Position numbers and translations under genes: made by a program. This document shows, piece after piece, positions 44,375-55,559 of a stretch of DNA of 64,000 nt. The first letter of the stretch is position 1, and each line of letters opens with the position of its first letter. Below the pieces are notes generated by a model. It searched no databases. It was not told the origin of the DNA and saw nothing but the letters and a program-made list of their open reading frames with translations. The DNA is from Dama dama (Eukaryota > Chordata > Mammalia > Artiodactyla > Cervidae). Location: assembly GCF_033118175.1 (NCBI RefSeq), contig NC_083698.1, positions 66,619,001 to 66,683,000 of the forward strand, read 5' to 3'.

Positions 44375-45770
44375 GGAACATAATAAAAACAACAGACAGT
44401 AGAAAGAAGAGTGGCCAGTTGGCTGTGGCGATCCCAGCCTTCCTGAGAGACCTGGCTGCCTAACCCATCCTGGGCATGTGAGTCCTGTCAGTGTGACCTG
44501 CTGTGGACAGGGCAAGCCCTGACTAGCACAGTCCATCTGCCTGCGGCCCTGAGCCCGTGTCTCTCCACGTCCCTCCCACGCTCCCAGCAGTCTTACTTCA
44601 CTGCCCTTACTGCTCACCCCCGTGTGGGGTGTGGCCCCAGGGTCTCGGGTGCCTCATCTGGGGACGAGCCTGTCCTGTGACCAGTCGTAGCCCACGTTTA
44701 GACTTCAGAGTGAATGCTGTTTTCATTTCTGATCCACTCTTATGTTTTGGAAAAGAAATATCACTTCCTAATTTTTGAAAGATTGGACCTTCTTTGTTTC
44801 CATCTTATCAGCTAGTATCAGAATTATCTGAGGAAAGAAGTGTGATTTATGAGGAAATGACATTTATTTTGTGGGATGCTAAAATTTTTACTTGAAGCCT
44901 TGATTATATAAAAATTCTGGCACAGCTTTTTTCTTCTTCTTCTTTTTTTTTTTTTTTTTGTAGAGGGGTGCATTAGAGTTCCACAATTGTGGCAAAAGGG
45001 TTCCCTGGTTGTGATTTCTGACGTAAAAATTGCTAACTTTCATGCTTTCTATATCCTGCTTTTGCAAAGCAACAATCCATAACATTATACCTGTTTTTCC
45101 TTAGCGGTTTCCCAGGACCTGTCATGTTTCACGCTCCTAGAAGTCATTGCTGATATGTAGTTAGTGTGTGCCTGTTTTAATTCTGGAATATATCTGTTCC
45201 CTTTTTCCTCTCCTATTCTTTTCTCTTTAGCACTAGAGTGCTCATCTCTCTAGAAACCGAATCAGATTGTTCCTAAAACCAGGACTGTATCCCATTGTCA
45301 ATGTTTACATCTGAGAGGCTGCAGTCAGCATGATTGTGGCACTTACTGAGCTCTTGGAATTCCCTCAAGCTGAAAGGCAATGATATTCAAGAGGATGTTT
45401 TCCTGCTGGTTGGGACCGTCACTCAGATCTGGGACTTTCGCTTTTGTTGGCGCTAAAAGATGGCACCAATGATGGCGCCAATGTTGGAGTGTGTTCTTGA
45501 GGGTGTGTTGGAATATAAGAAACACTTAATGGGACTGAACTAACTGTAAGGCCTTGTGCTGGGGGCTATAAGTAGGGCAACAGTAACTTTTATTCTAGGA
45601 TCTTTTACAATAATAAAAGAGAAAAATGGTTTACAAAAATGACTTCTTTAGGACTGCAAAATTCTAGAGCCAGCAGGAAACTAGGAGATGATCTAATCTG
45701 TTGGTTTAAATGTTTGCCTTAAACCCACACCAAACAATAAATTTAACAATGAGACCCAGTACACATGGGC
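44375..45770. other. No gene recognised
   Basis: A pyrimidine run at 44930-44959 could be the reversed poly(A) of an unrecognised insertion. Two 'gatggc' YY1-like boxes lie at 45458-45480. No coding signal. Confidence 0.4.
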
Positions 45771-45775
45771 ATGGG

Positions 45776-45985
45776 CTTCCCAGGTGGTGTTAGTGGTAAA
45801 GAACCTGCCTGCCAATGCAGGAGACTTAAGAGGCGTGGGTTCTATTCCTGGATTGGGAAGATCCCCTAGAGGATGGCATGGCAACCCATTCCAGTAATCT
45901 TGCCTGGAGAGTCCCATGGACAGAGAAGCCTGGTGGGTTGCAGTCCATTGGGTCGCACAGAGGTGGACACGACTGCAGAGACAGT
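45776..45985 (+). mobile_element. Bov-tA SINE
   Basis: 'gggcttcccaggtggtgtta', 'gccaatgcaggagactt', 'gcaacccattccagtaatc', 'gtcgcacagaggtggacac'. Confidence 0.93.
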
Positions 45986-46515
45986 ACGCACGCACACGGA
46001 CACAAGGACATACATGTGTAATTGCAACATGCTTTACACATACTTCCTTGCCGTGTGCAATGTCCTCTAATATTTTCTGCTTGTTTTGATCTATTTTATT
46101 TCATTAATTAAAAATCCTGTTTGTACCATAAAACTCCCAGAAGAGATCATAGTAAAACATTTTCTGACACAAGCCAATGTTTTCTTAGGTCAGTCTCCCA
46201 AGGCAAATAGAAATAAAAACAAAAATTAACAAATGGGACCTACAAACTTACAAGCTTTTGCACAGCAAAGGAAATCATAAACAAAACGAAAAGACAACCT
46301 ACAGAATGGGAGAAAATATTTGCAGATGATGTGACCAACAAGGGCTTAATTTCCAAAATACACAAATAGCTCATACAGCTCAATACCAAAAAAGCAAACG
46401 ACCCAATTGAAAAATGAGTATTAAAAAAAATATTAAAAAATAAAAAAATAATAAAAAAATTTAAAGAAAAATGAGTAGAAGAACTAAATAGACATTTCTC
46501 CAATGAAGACACATG

Positions 46516-46754
46516 ACATAGGGGATTATAGCCATTATCTTGTAATAACTTTTTTTTTTTTCCAGAAAAACTGTTTATTGGGACAATCAATCAAGGAGAT
46601 GCTCCACTGACCCTGATCTTCAGTGGTAAAGAAATATAATCTGTGAAAATACTGAATTACTATGCTGTATACCTGAAATTAATATTGTAAATCAACTATA
46701 CTTCAATTTAAAAAATAAAATACACTCATAATTAATGCAAAAAAAAAAAAAGAT
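46516..46754 (+). mobile_element. L1 3' tail inserted in the L1
   Basis: 'gccattatcttgtaataac' then, after a further insert, 'aaatactgaattactatgc', 'gtaaatcaactatacttc' and a poly(A) run. GACACATG at 46508-46515 and 46755-46762 is an 8-bp target-site duplication. Confidence 0.82.
46549..46627 (-). pseudogene. 3' end of a processed mRNA, reversed, source gene unknown
   Basis: On the minus strand: about 60 nt of sequence, AATAAA at 46579-46574, then 'cagtttttctgg' and a run of about 13 A. This is the layout of a polyadenylated mRNA end copied into the L1 tail. The source transcript is not recognised and no coding part is present. Confidence 0.5.
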
Positions 46755-47059
46755 GACACATGGGTGGCCCATAGGCACACAAAAAGGTGTTCAAAACACT
46801 AATTATTAGAAAAATGCAAATCTAAATTACAGTGAGGTATTACCTCACACCAGTCAGATGGCCATTATTAAAAAGTCTACAAATAACAAATACTGGAGAA
46901 GGTGTGGAGAAAAGGGAACCATCTTATAATGTTGGTGAGATTGTAAATTGGTACAGCTGCTATGGAAAACAGTATGGAGGTTCCTCAAAAATCTAAAAAT
47001 AGAGTTGCCATATGATCCAGCATTCTCACTCCTGGGCATATATTCCCAGAGTAATGATG

Positions 47060-48420
47060 CTTATGATGTGTTCTTTGTTCTGGCTTTGTCCCCAGTCTGG
47101 GAGTGAGGAGACTGATCAAATCAACCTCTCAAAGACCATTTCTGGACCTGCTTCTTTGGATTGGCTTCAGGGCCAGTTTATCAACTATGTTAGAAAATTC
47201 TAAGTCTCACTATATCACCATCACATCCCCCCTTTGGCTTTAACCTAGAATACTCAATCACCTCTCTGTTCCTAATGCTTTTGACCTCTGTAAAAGAATC
47301 AAAGTTACCTTCCAAATATGAAGATTTGCCACAGTAACATATTAAAGAGACTAGGCCTCAAGCTCTGTATAAAGTTCTAAATAGGAACCTTAGAGGGCAG
47401 ACTTCTCAGGTTTGCACTCATGAAGCTGTGTAAGTTTGGATGCATTTGTTTAAACATCTGTCACAGTAGTTAGTGTCTCTCTAGATGCAAACGACATCTG
47501 AACCATGCATCAGCTTGCTGTTGCTTACATGCTGTCTTCAGCCTGAAGGAATATGAATATGGCTCTCTAAATTATTCCTAATGGAGCATGAACATTTTCT
47601 ATAACTCAAAACAGTCATGTAATTTCATAGGATTCTTCATCTTTTCGTGATTTGAAACTGTTATGCCAACCTGGTCCTTGGGACCTGTTTCATGGACGTC
47701 AGGACAGATTTGAGTAAATAAAATAATTTATTGGGCCATGTAGTAAATATTTACTGAGCACTCACTCTGCGCTTGGCTACGCAGAAGGAATGATTTGAAT
47801 GCCTTATGCTTCTAATGAGTTGGATTTCCCTTTGTGTTTGAGGACTTCCTCTAACCCCAGACCTGGAGTGAAATTCAAGGACTGTAAACCCTATTCAAAT
47901 GAGAACAAAAATGCCCCCAAGTCCTCTGTAAAGTGAAACTTTGCTTCTCCTGGCAGGCAGGATAATTCTCAGATGACATGGGGTATATTTTTCTTCCTTG
48001 GTCTCCACTAATCAAAGCGTTAGCTTGTCTTGGACAAGCTTTACCCACCTCTAGTACCTTTCATCTAACACGCTGAGGTTTTCTATAAACAGCAATTATG
48101 TCTTATAACACCCCTGTTGGCTCCATTTGATGGAGAAGAAAAGTGAGGTGGTGCAAGATTCCATTGCTTACAGAGGAGCCTCTAGTGAGGCATGATGCCT
48201 TGTCTGCTGAGTCCAGCTCTGTCTTTGGGTAACCGAAAAGTGCCAAGTAACTCATTCTGCTCCAGTACACAGCTCAGCAAATTAAATACTTTGGTTTCTT
48301 GGTTTGATTTTCTGACTAGCTGGGTTCACAAAATGGGCTAATACTGTATGATTCCATTTTTATCAGGCAAAGTTAGTCCACGGCGTTATTTGTCAAGATA
48401 GTGGTTATTCCCCTTATACA
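47060..48420. other. No gene recognised
   Basis: Unique, AT-rich. A scrap like an old LINE or MIR end (atttactgagcactcactc) is at about 47748. Confidence 0.45.
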
Positions 48421-48424
48421 TGAC

Positions 48425-49020
48425 TGGTAGGACTGTTAATTGGCACAGTCACTGTGAAAAACAGTATGAAGGTTTCTCAAGAAACTAAATGTAGAATTAC
48501 CATATGACCCAGCAATCAAACTTGAGAGAATATATCTGAACAAAACAAAAACTCTAATTCTTACAGATGCATGTACCCCAAAGTTCACAGCGGCATTGTT
48601 TATAATAGCCAAAATATGGAAACAATCTATGTGTCTGTCAACAGATGAATGAATAAAGATGTGGTATATGTATATGCAATGGAATACCACTTAGCCATAA
48701 AGAAGAATGAAATTTTGCCACCTGCCATGACATGGATGGACTTGGAGGGCATTATGCTTAGTGAAATAAGTCAGAGAAAGACAAATACAGTATGATATCG
48801 CTTATATGTAGAATTTTAAAAAATACAACAAACTAGTGAAAAAAACAAAAAAAGAAGCAGACTCACAGATATAGAGAACAAACCAGTGGTTTCCAGTATG
48901 TGTGGGAGTGGAGAATACAAAACACTGAGTGTTAAGACAGGCTCAAGAATGTGTTGTACTACAAGGGGAACACAGCTTCTATTTTGTAATGACTATAAAT
49001 GGAAAGCAACCTTTAAAATT
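48425..49020 (+). mobile_element. L1 3' end, forward
   Basis: 'ccatatgacccagcaatc', 'gtttataatagccaaaatat', 'aatggaataccacttagcc', 'gcagactcacagatatag'. No intact frame. Confidence 0.88.
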
Positions 49021-49026
49021 GAGTTA

Positions 49027-49212
49027 AGGGACCTCCTTGGTGGTCCAGTGGCTAAGACTCTGAGTTCCCAATGCAGGGGGGCCCAGGTTTGTACCCTGTT
49101 CAGGGAACTAGATCCCACACGCCTCAACTAAAACAGAACCTGCATGTCACAACAGAGATCAGAAGATCCTGCATGCTGCAACTGACTCGGTGCAGCTAAA
49201 TAAATAAATATT
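49027..49212 (+). mobile_element. CHR-type tRNA SINE
   Basis: 'gggacctccttggtggtcca', 'agggaactagatcccacac', 'gatcctgcatgctgcaac' and an (AAAT)n tail. Confidence 0.9.
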
Positions 49213-49279
49213 AACAAAAAAAGAATTCAGACGAAGTGGTGAATGGGTTTTTAAAAAATTGCATAAAAAATAAATTTCT

Positions 49280-49677
49280 GTACATCTGTGTCTCTTTTTC
49301 TGTTTTGCATATAGGGTTACCGTTACCATTTTTTAAAATTCCATATATATGCGTTAATATACTGTATTGGTCTTTATCTTTCTGGCTTACTTCACTCTGT
49401 ATAATGGGCTCCAGTTTCATCTATCTCATTAGAACTGATTCAAATGAATTCTTTTTAATGGCCGAGTAATATTCCATAGTGTATATGTACAAGAGCTTCT
49501 TTATCCATTCGTCTACTGATGGGCATACAGGTTGCGATGGAGAAGGAGGCAGGAGGGGGGATCGGGATGGGGAACACATGTAAATCCATGGCTGATTCAT
49601 GTCAATGTATGGCAAAAACCACTACAATATTGTAAAGTAATTAGCCTCCAATGAATAAAAATAAATGGAAAAAAAAT
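49280..49677 (+). mobile_element. 5'-inverted (twin-primed) L1 copy
   Basis: Positions 49280 to about 49535 are L1 ORF2 end on the minus strand ('gtaatattccatagtgtata', 'cgtctactgatgggcatac'). From about 49537 to 49677 the L1 3' UTR runs forward ('gatggggaacacatgtaaat', 'acaatattgtaaagtaatta') into the poly(A). AATAAATTTCT at 49269-49279 and 49678-49688 brackets both parts, so they came in together. Confidence 0.9.
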
Positions 49678-49839
49678 AATAAATTTCTTTATAAAAAGGT
49701 GGTGATTTGAAAAAATTCACTGCATTTATAATTTGTGCAACTTTTCTATGTACATTATACTTCATTAAAATGTTTACTAAAAAATGTATCCATTTACTAT
49801 CTGCAGAACAGTGTTCCTGTTATACTTGCAAGATGGCTT

Positions 49840-49950
49840 TTGTTATTCCCATTTTACAAATGAAGAAACTGAGCTTGAAGGGCTTAAGTGCCTTGTTGAA
49901 GGCTGCACAGTTACAGGTTACAGAGTCAGGCTCTAAGGGGACCTGCCTGT
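49840..49950 (-). repeat. MIR SINE fragment
   Basis: 'ttattcccattttacaaatg', 'aagaaactgagcttgaagg', 'aggttacagagtcaggctc'. Confidence 0.8.
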
Positions 49951-49954
49951 CCCC

Positions 49955-51445
49955 CAGGACCACAACTTCACAGCCTTCCCCAGGGTTCCTCCCTGGCGAG
50001 TCTTCAGCCCCCCTCCCACTTTGGCCACAAGTGATGATTTCTACGGAGAAAATTGTTCCTTTTGTACAACAGCTATAGAGCTAGAAGGCCTTCCAGCCCA
50101 CTTCCTCCAAGAGTCCAGGAGGGTCTACGGGGCCAAGTCTTCTTAGGCCTGTCCTGACATTGTGACCAGCTCTCTGGTGTGAGTGTGGCCCTCTCTATTG
50201 CTAGCACCTTTTACCAGCTCTCAATTCCCCTAAAAGCTTCAATAAGGGGAGCAGCATTTGAAACAGATGGATGGTATTCACCTGTCACATAACAGCTAAA
50301 AATAAAAAAAGGGGAGGTGATAGTGAGATGCCATTGGTGGCATATTACCAGCTGATTGACACATTCTCATTGTTATTTCCAGTGAAAGGAAATACCTAAT
50401 GCACAGTTGGCCCTATCATCCAACATGGCTGTAAATTCTGGTCACTCATTAGTACAGTTTGAGCTAGAAAGAGGGTGTTCTGCATCTCCTTTATACAAAG
50501 GAGAATGGTAAATTGTGAAAAAGTGAAATTTAGGCTGCTTAGCATAGGCTAATCGGATCAATGCCGCATCCAAGGATGACTCTCCCTTCTGCCTCCTGGA
50601 GAGGTAAGTACTGAGAGGCTGGGCCAAGATCCTGCTGCAAAAGGAGAGCTGTGTGTGGGCTGATGTGCCTTTCATTTTAAAAATGTGTTTTTCAATATAA
50701 GTTGACTCATTGAATTAAGTTAGAATTTTAAGTGGAATTTTGAGATCTTCTGAATAATTATTGGAAGTCCTTGAGGCTTTATTTCCATTTGGGTACTGAC
50801 CCTAATCTGCTCCTTTTTATGTAGACGTGTGTTTTTAAGTGATGAGTTTGGCTTAGTGGTCAGGATGTAAGAAGGTGTCACCATAGAAACCTGAATCTTG
50901 AAGGGGACAGTTTGCCTGGGGCAGGTTTTGCGTATTTGGCACTTGACATTCGGAGGTTCTGGATGAAGTTTTTCTGTCTCATGAGGGTCCTGTTTACTGA
51001 AAAGAGGTCCAGCAGGACTGGCCTGCTTTGATACAGGGGAAGCCGTTTCTCATGGATATATTAAACCTGGGACCCCTATAGAGAGAAAAACCTCAGCAAA
51101 TATTATTATTTTTACTTAATTTTAAAATTCAGATTTCTTGAGGGGGGAAAGGCATAGCAGGAAGGAAGTAATAGAACCTCTGAATTGCACTTTGGGAATA
51201 TTTTAAAAAAAGATTACTTCCATCATAAGGTTCAATTCTTTTCCGGCAGCTCTTCTACTTACAGAGAATTTCAGAAGAGTGTATTCCATCTCTACTCAAG
51301 CTGGGCTTTTTAAAGTATTAACAAAAGGTGGTCCATTCAGAAACTTCTGCTTTGAGCGCCTAGAATTTCAACTTTTATCTTTTGCATGACTCTATGTTCC
51401 TTAAGCTACTTCTGCCAGTTGTAGCAAAATTTGCCAATGAGTAGG
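49955..51445. other. No gene recognised
   Basis: Unique sequence with no young repeats and no coding signal. Confidence 0.45.
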
Positions 51446-51451
51446 ATATAT

Positions 51452-51728
51452 GGTCGGAGAAGGCAATGGCAACCCACTCCAGTAATCTTGCCTGGGAAAT
51501 CCCATGGACGGAGGAGTCTGGTAGGCTACAGTCCATGGGGTCGCGAAGAGTCGGGTACGACTGAGCGACTTCACTTTCACTTTTCACTTTCATGCACTGG
51601 AGAAGGAAATGGCAACCCATTCCAGTATTCCTGCCTGGAGAGATCCAGGGATGGGAGCCTGGTGGGCTACCATCTATGGGGTCACACAGAGTCGGACACG
51701 ACTGACATGGCTTAGCAGCAGCAGCAGG
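51452..51728 (+). mobile_element. Bov-A2 dimeric SINE
   Basis: Two Bov-A monomers ('gagaaggcaatggcaaccca' at 51456 and 'gagaaggaaatggcaaccca' at 51600) joined by 'ttcactttcacttttcac', with a (CAG)n tail. Confidence 0.95.
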
Positions 51729-51729
51729 A

Positions 51730-52780
51730 TTTATGGTGAGAACTAAAGTTGAGGATAGCATATCCTAGTATAAGCCTGGTTTCATAAGATTTACTAGAAA
51801 TGGGTATATGAGACTTGAATACTGGTTTGTAGGACACATAGACCCTAACTCACTGTATTTCTTATTTAAAAAATTAAAAAGGAATGGAATTTCTCTGCTT
51901 TTAGACAAAAGTGTGTTGGGATCTCTGGGGACAAACTGAAAACAGGTTTTTCTTTCATTGCTTCTGAAATGCAGTGGCTGAGAAGGTAGAGCTAGTCTTT
52001 CAGGAAAAACAGAGCCATCTGCTGGTAGATTGGCAGACTTATTTTCCAGTTGATCCAAAGGCCCAGAAGGGGTAATACTTGCAACCTGGCGACAGATCTG
52101 TCACTGTTTATGCTGTCTCCGTTTTTAAAGAGCTGTTGTGTAATCATGGAATGAGAATGTTCAATAAAACTTACACATACAGTGTACTGAGCTATGTCGC
52201 TTTCATAAGACTTTCTCTTGACTATATCAGGATCAGAAAAGGTGTGCTTTTGTCTACTCTTGTTTTTTCGCCTCCTTTTAATCAGTAGCCTGCAGTGAAA
52301 AGCCCAAGAAGGGAGCAGCTCCATGAGAAGGGGTTGCTGATTTCTAGTTGAGCCAGCAGCTTCTGGAACAGGAAGTGCTTGACCTGGGTCTAAGCCAACA
52401 TCTCTGCTGGCCGGCTTCTCAAGTCTCAGGGTGGACTTCCAGGGGGACTAAGCAACACTCACTTCTAGGACTGTCATATAGATTAGACGAGCTTTTTGGA
52501 TGCAAAGGTTAAGCATGGTCTAGAAAGGCTGTCAGGCTCCCTCCTAGGACAGTCACCATCTTTCAGCTGGCCTCCAAGCTCAGAGATGAGCTCTGTTCTT
52601 CACCTGGTGTTTTAAACTGCCTGCACAAAATCACTGTAAGCTCAGACCCAACTAACCCCAAACAGAATGGATCACCTCCAAGAGCCTCCCTGCCCTCAAC
52701 AGCTTTGAACCCATTAAAGCCATCATCCTTGCTAAGAAATTGAGGCATGTGTTTGTTGACAGAGCCTGTTCGTGTCACTA
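51730..52780. other. No gene recognised
   Basis: Unique sequence; open frames without recognisable similarity. Confidence 0.45.
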
Positions 52781-52784
52781 TGCG

Positions 52785-52930
52785 CACAAGCTCTGGAGTC
52801 AGGACCTTGGTTTTCTCTTCCTTTGATGGGGACAATAACACCCCCTGCCAGGGCTGCTGTGATGGTGCCACAAGATGAACTCACAGGTTCTTAGCACAGA
52901 GCCTGGCCGAAGGGAAGACTCAGCACGGTT
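52785..52930 (+). repeat. MIR SINE fragment
   Basis: 'caagctctggagtcagg', 'gatggggacaataacacc', 'cttagcacagagcctggcc'. Confidence 0.7.
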
Positions 52931-52959
52931 ACTCACTTTTTAATAATATGGTCTCACAG

Positions 52960-53430
52960 ATGCGTCCTCTTTTCCCCATTTCTACTGCCTCCAGGCCTGG
53001 CTTAATGCAGCCTCTGCCATCTTGACCTCCCGGCATTCAAGCTGCTGCTCTCCTACATTCTTCTTACAGACTGTCGCCAAGCTAATGTCCTTTATAGCCA
53101 GCCCTTGCTGGGCTAGTTCCTACTCAGGAAAACAGACTTCTTAAGTAATCAGCCAAACTCCTTCCCCTGGTGTAAATCCTTTAAACCTGGCTCCACCTGC
53201 TATTATCCAAGCTTCTCACTTATACTGATGTACAGACTCCATCCCAGGCAGGAACACACATTGACCATTCCCTCTGTACCCTGGTCCCTTCTTTTATGCT
53301 GTTTCCTTTGCTCTTTATGCTCCCTTCTCCCATCTCTTAACCTTGTCTGAATTTTAAGATGCACCTCAAATCTCACCTCCACTGTGAGTTTTCCTCCAGC
53401 TCTACAGCTTATAATTGATTTTGCCTAAGG
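52960..53430 (+). repeat. L2 LINE fragment
   Basis: 'tctactgcctccaggcc', 'gtaatcagccaaactcctt', 'atgctgtttcctttgctc', 'aagatgcacctcaaatctc' occur in L2 3' order. Confidence 0.7.
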
Positions 53431-53554
53431 ACTAACTCCTATTACCCTAATAATCCTAAATTCCTATTGCACTAAGAAATCCACCCAATAGCCCACCCAA
53501 TAGCCATAAAAGAAGTTATTTATTCTCAAAGTTTTGTTACAAGTTCAGTGAAGG

Positions 53555-53725
53555 ACCTGTGTTAATTCACCTCTCTGTGCCTCAGTTTTCCTCCTCTGTA
53601 AAATGGTGATAATGACAGTTCCTGCCTCACAGGACTGTTGTAATAATTAAATTAACCTATGCAAAGCAAGTGCCCAGCACCTAGAAAGTGTTTGATAAGT
53701 GTTAGTTATTATTTTTCTGGACACA
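53555..53725 (+). repeat. MIR SINE
   Basis: 'acctctctgtgcctcagttt', 'tcctctgtaaaatggtgata', 'caggactgttgtaataatt', 'gtgcccagcacctagaaag'. Confidence 0.9.
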
Positions 53726-53729
53726 TGAA

Positions 53730-54180
53730 TAAGGAATCAATACTGATTATTTGATTGCCAGCCGTGTATTACCAAGACGCCATTAGGTGCTAGACTTGGG
53801 CCTTTCAGTGGCCATCTGACCCAACATTGCGTATCTTTTAAAGAAGACAGTAATGCACTTGGCAAATATTTATGGAGCATCTACAGTGCTCCAAGTACAC
53901 ACTGTACTGTTGTCAGTGCCAGTCTTAGCTTTGTTTATTTTTACATATGTGGCCAGCCAGCTATTCACACCTGGAATGAACAGTGTAGGTCAAATATATT
54001 CATCATAGAGGATTTGAGTTCAAGTCTAGGCTCCACCCATGTGGCCATGAACAAATAATTTGCTATATCTGACCCTGACCTTTAGTTCCTCTATGTAAAA
54101 TGAATTCTAAAGTCTTTCTAATCTTGATCTGTCAAAAGAATGAACTATGGTTTAAGTCAGATGTTTTCAGGCAGATAGTG
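53730..54180. other. No gene; decayed MIR/L2 scraps
   Basis: 'atttatggagcatctacag' near 53869 and 'ctatgtaaaatgaattc' near 54091 look like old SINE or LINE ends. Confidence 0.4.
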
Positions 54181-54184
54181 GCCC

Positions 54185-54204
54185 TCACACACACATACAC
54201 ACAC

Positions 54205-54243
<39 letters not shown>
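54185..54243. repeat. (CA)n microsatellite
   Basis: Interrupted by one T and one G in its left half, then at least 16 pure CA units. Confidence 0.98.
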
Positions 54244-54247
<4 letters not shown>

Positions 54248-54479
54248 TCACTTACATGCTCTTTAACACAAGGCCCTGTGACATATTTTTAAAAAACTCT
54301 CAGCGCCCAGCACCCTCCTACTTCCTTACCGTTGTTTAATGCATACTTACCGACAAAAGGCAATTGCTCTAATTGCCATCATGGAAAAGGAATGCTTTGT
54401 TTGTCCAGTGGCTTCCAGGTATGGGTGGGCCATGAACTCTACCACTTTCCTCTCTCCCTTCCCTGTCTGAGTCAGAGTT

Positions 54480-54565
54480 TCTGGAGACAGGGCTCAGGAA
54501 CCCGTGCATTTCACAAGCACCCAGGTGACTCCCCTGCACATTAAAGTTGACAGTCCATGGAGTCT
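54480..54565 (+). repeat. MER5A-type remnant
   Basis: 'ggaacccgtgcatttcac', 'aagcacccaggtgactcc', 'ctgcacattaaagttgac'. Confidence 0.6.
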
Positions 54566-54569
54566 GGTC

Positions 54570-54977
54570 CACCCATATCCAGTTCAAACCAACTATAGCC
54601 GCACAGAAGTTAGATGTGGACGAGGGCCCCATTCAGTTCTGGCTTGTCAGATGACCTGGATTACCAATGCTGCCTTGTTAGATGCCAACTCTCTGTCACC
54701 CAGTCCTCAAGTACGGTGTCCCCATGCACTCCCTCAGTGGTCTTAGTCACCAGCGGGCCTTTCCCTTCTATGTTTGGCCTTCATGATGCATGGCTCCCTT
54801 AAGGAGGTTAAACTTCCTTTGAAGGTGAGATCTGCAACCTGGGCGTGATTTGGGTGCTTGGATTTCTCAGGAATAGGTTGCTGCATTCTGGCAAGTAGCA
54901 GTTTCTAGAGCAGATTCTAGATTTTGTATCATGACTCAATATGAGAAACCCACTTTATATGGAAACTCAGGGCTCAT
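54570..54977. other. No gene recognised
   Basis: Unique sequence. Confidence 0.4.
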
Positions 54978-54985
54978 ACAAACAT

Positions 54986-55205
54986 GCATGCATGCTAAGT
55001 CGCTTTAGTCAAGTCTGACTCTTGGCAACCCAGTGGAGCCCACCAGGCTGCTCTGTTCATGGCATTCTCCAGGCAAGAATACTGGAGTGGGTAGCCGTTT
55101 GCTTCTCCAGCGGATATTCTAGACCCAGCAATTGAACCCGTGTCTCATGTCTCATGCATTGACAGGCACATTCTTTACCACTAACGCTACCTGGGAAGCC
55201 CCCAC
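54986..55205 (-). mobile_element. Bov-tA SINE, reversed
   Basis: 'gctaagtcgctttagtcaag', 'gcaagaatactggagtggg', head 'cgctacctgggaagcccc'. An internal doubling 'gtctcat gtctcat' is at 55141-55154. ACAAACAT at 54978-54985 and 55206-55213 is the 8-bp duplication. Confidence 0.93.
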
Positions 55206-55299
55206 ACAAACATACACCTGTATAAATATGCCCAGTGAACAGGTAAATATATCCATCATATCTTTGCCCTTTGATATTTTCTTTTTTTTCCAGTGTCTA

Positions 55300-55550
55300 T
55301 CTTTTTAAAAATAACTGTTTATTTTTTATTGGAGTATGACTGATTAACAATGTTGTGATAGTTTCAGGTGGACATGTATGTATTCTCCCCCAAACTCCCC
55401 TCTCATCCAGGCTGCCACATAGCATTGAGCAGAGAGCCTGGAGTATGGCTGATTAACAATGTTGTGATAGTTTCAGGTGGACATGTATGTATTCTCCCCC
55501 AAACTCCCCTCTCATCCAGGCTGCCACATAGCATTGAGCAGAGAGCCCTT
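55300..55550 (-). mobile_element. L1 3' end, reversed, with internal duplication
   Basis: 'ttattttttattggagtatg' and 'caatgttgtgatagtttcag' are reversed ruminant L1 3' UTR. Most of its length is a tandem duplication. Confidence 0.75.
55331..55548. repeat. 109-bp tandem duplication
   Basis: Copies at 55331-55439 and 55440-55548 start GGAGTATGACTG and GGAGTATGGCTG and end GAGCAGAGAGCC. By eye they differ at about one base, so the duplication is recent. Confidence 0.96.
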
Positions 55551-55559
55551 TGACATTTT

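Larger units (their letters stand above)
46115..47055 (+). mobile_element. L1 ORF2 3' region, split by a second L1 tail
   Basis: 'cttttgcacagcaaaggaa', 'tggacaaa'-type spacing replaced by 'gtgaccaacaagggcttaat', 'agacatttctccaatgaag', then after the insert 'aggtattacctcacaccag', 'aacagtatggaggttcctc' and 'tatgatccagcattctcac'. Frame broken repeatedly. Confidence 0.88.

Noticed and set aside
54100..54339. Open frame with a His-Thr repeat over the (CA)n tract
   Set aside because: Translation of a microsatellite; no gene context.
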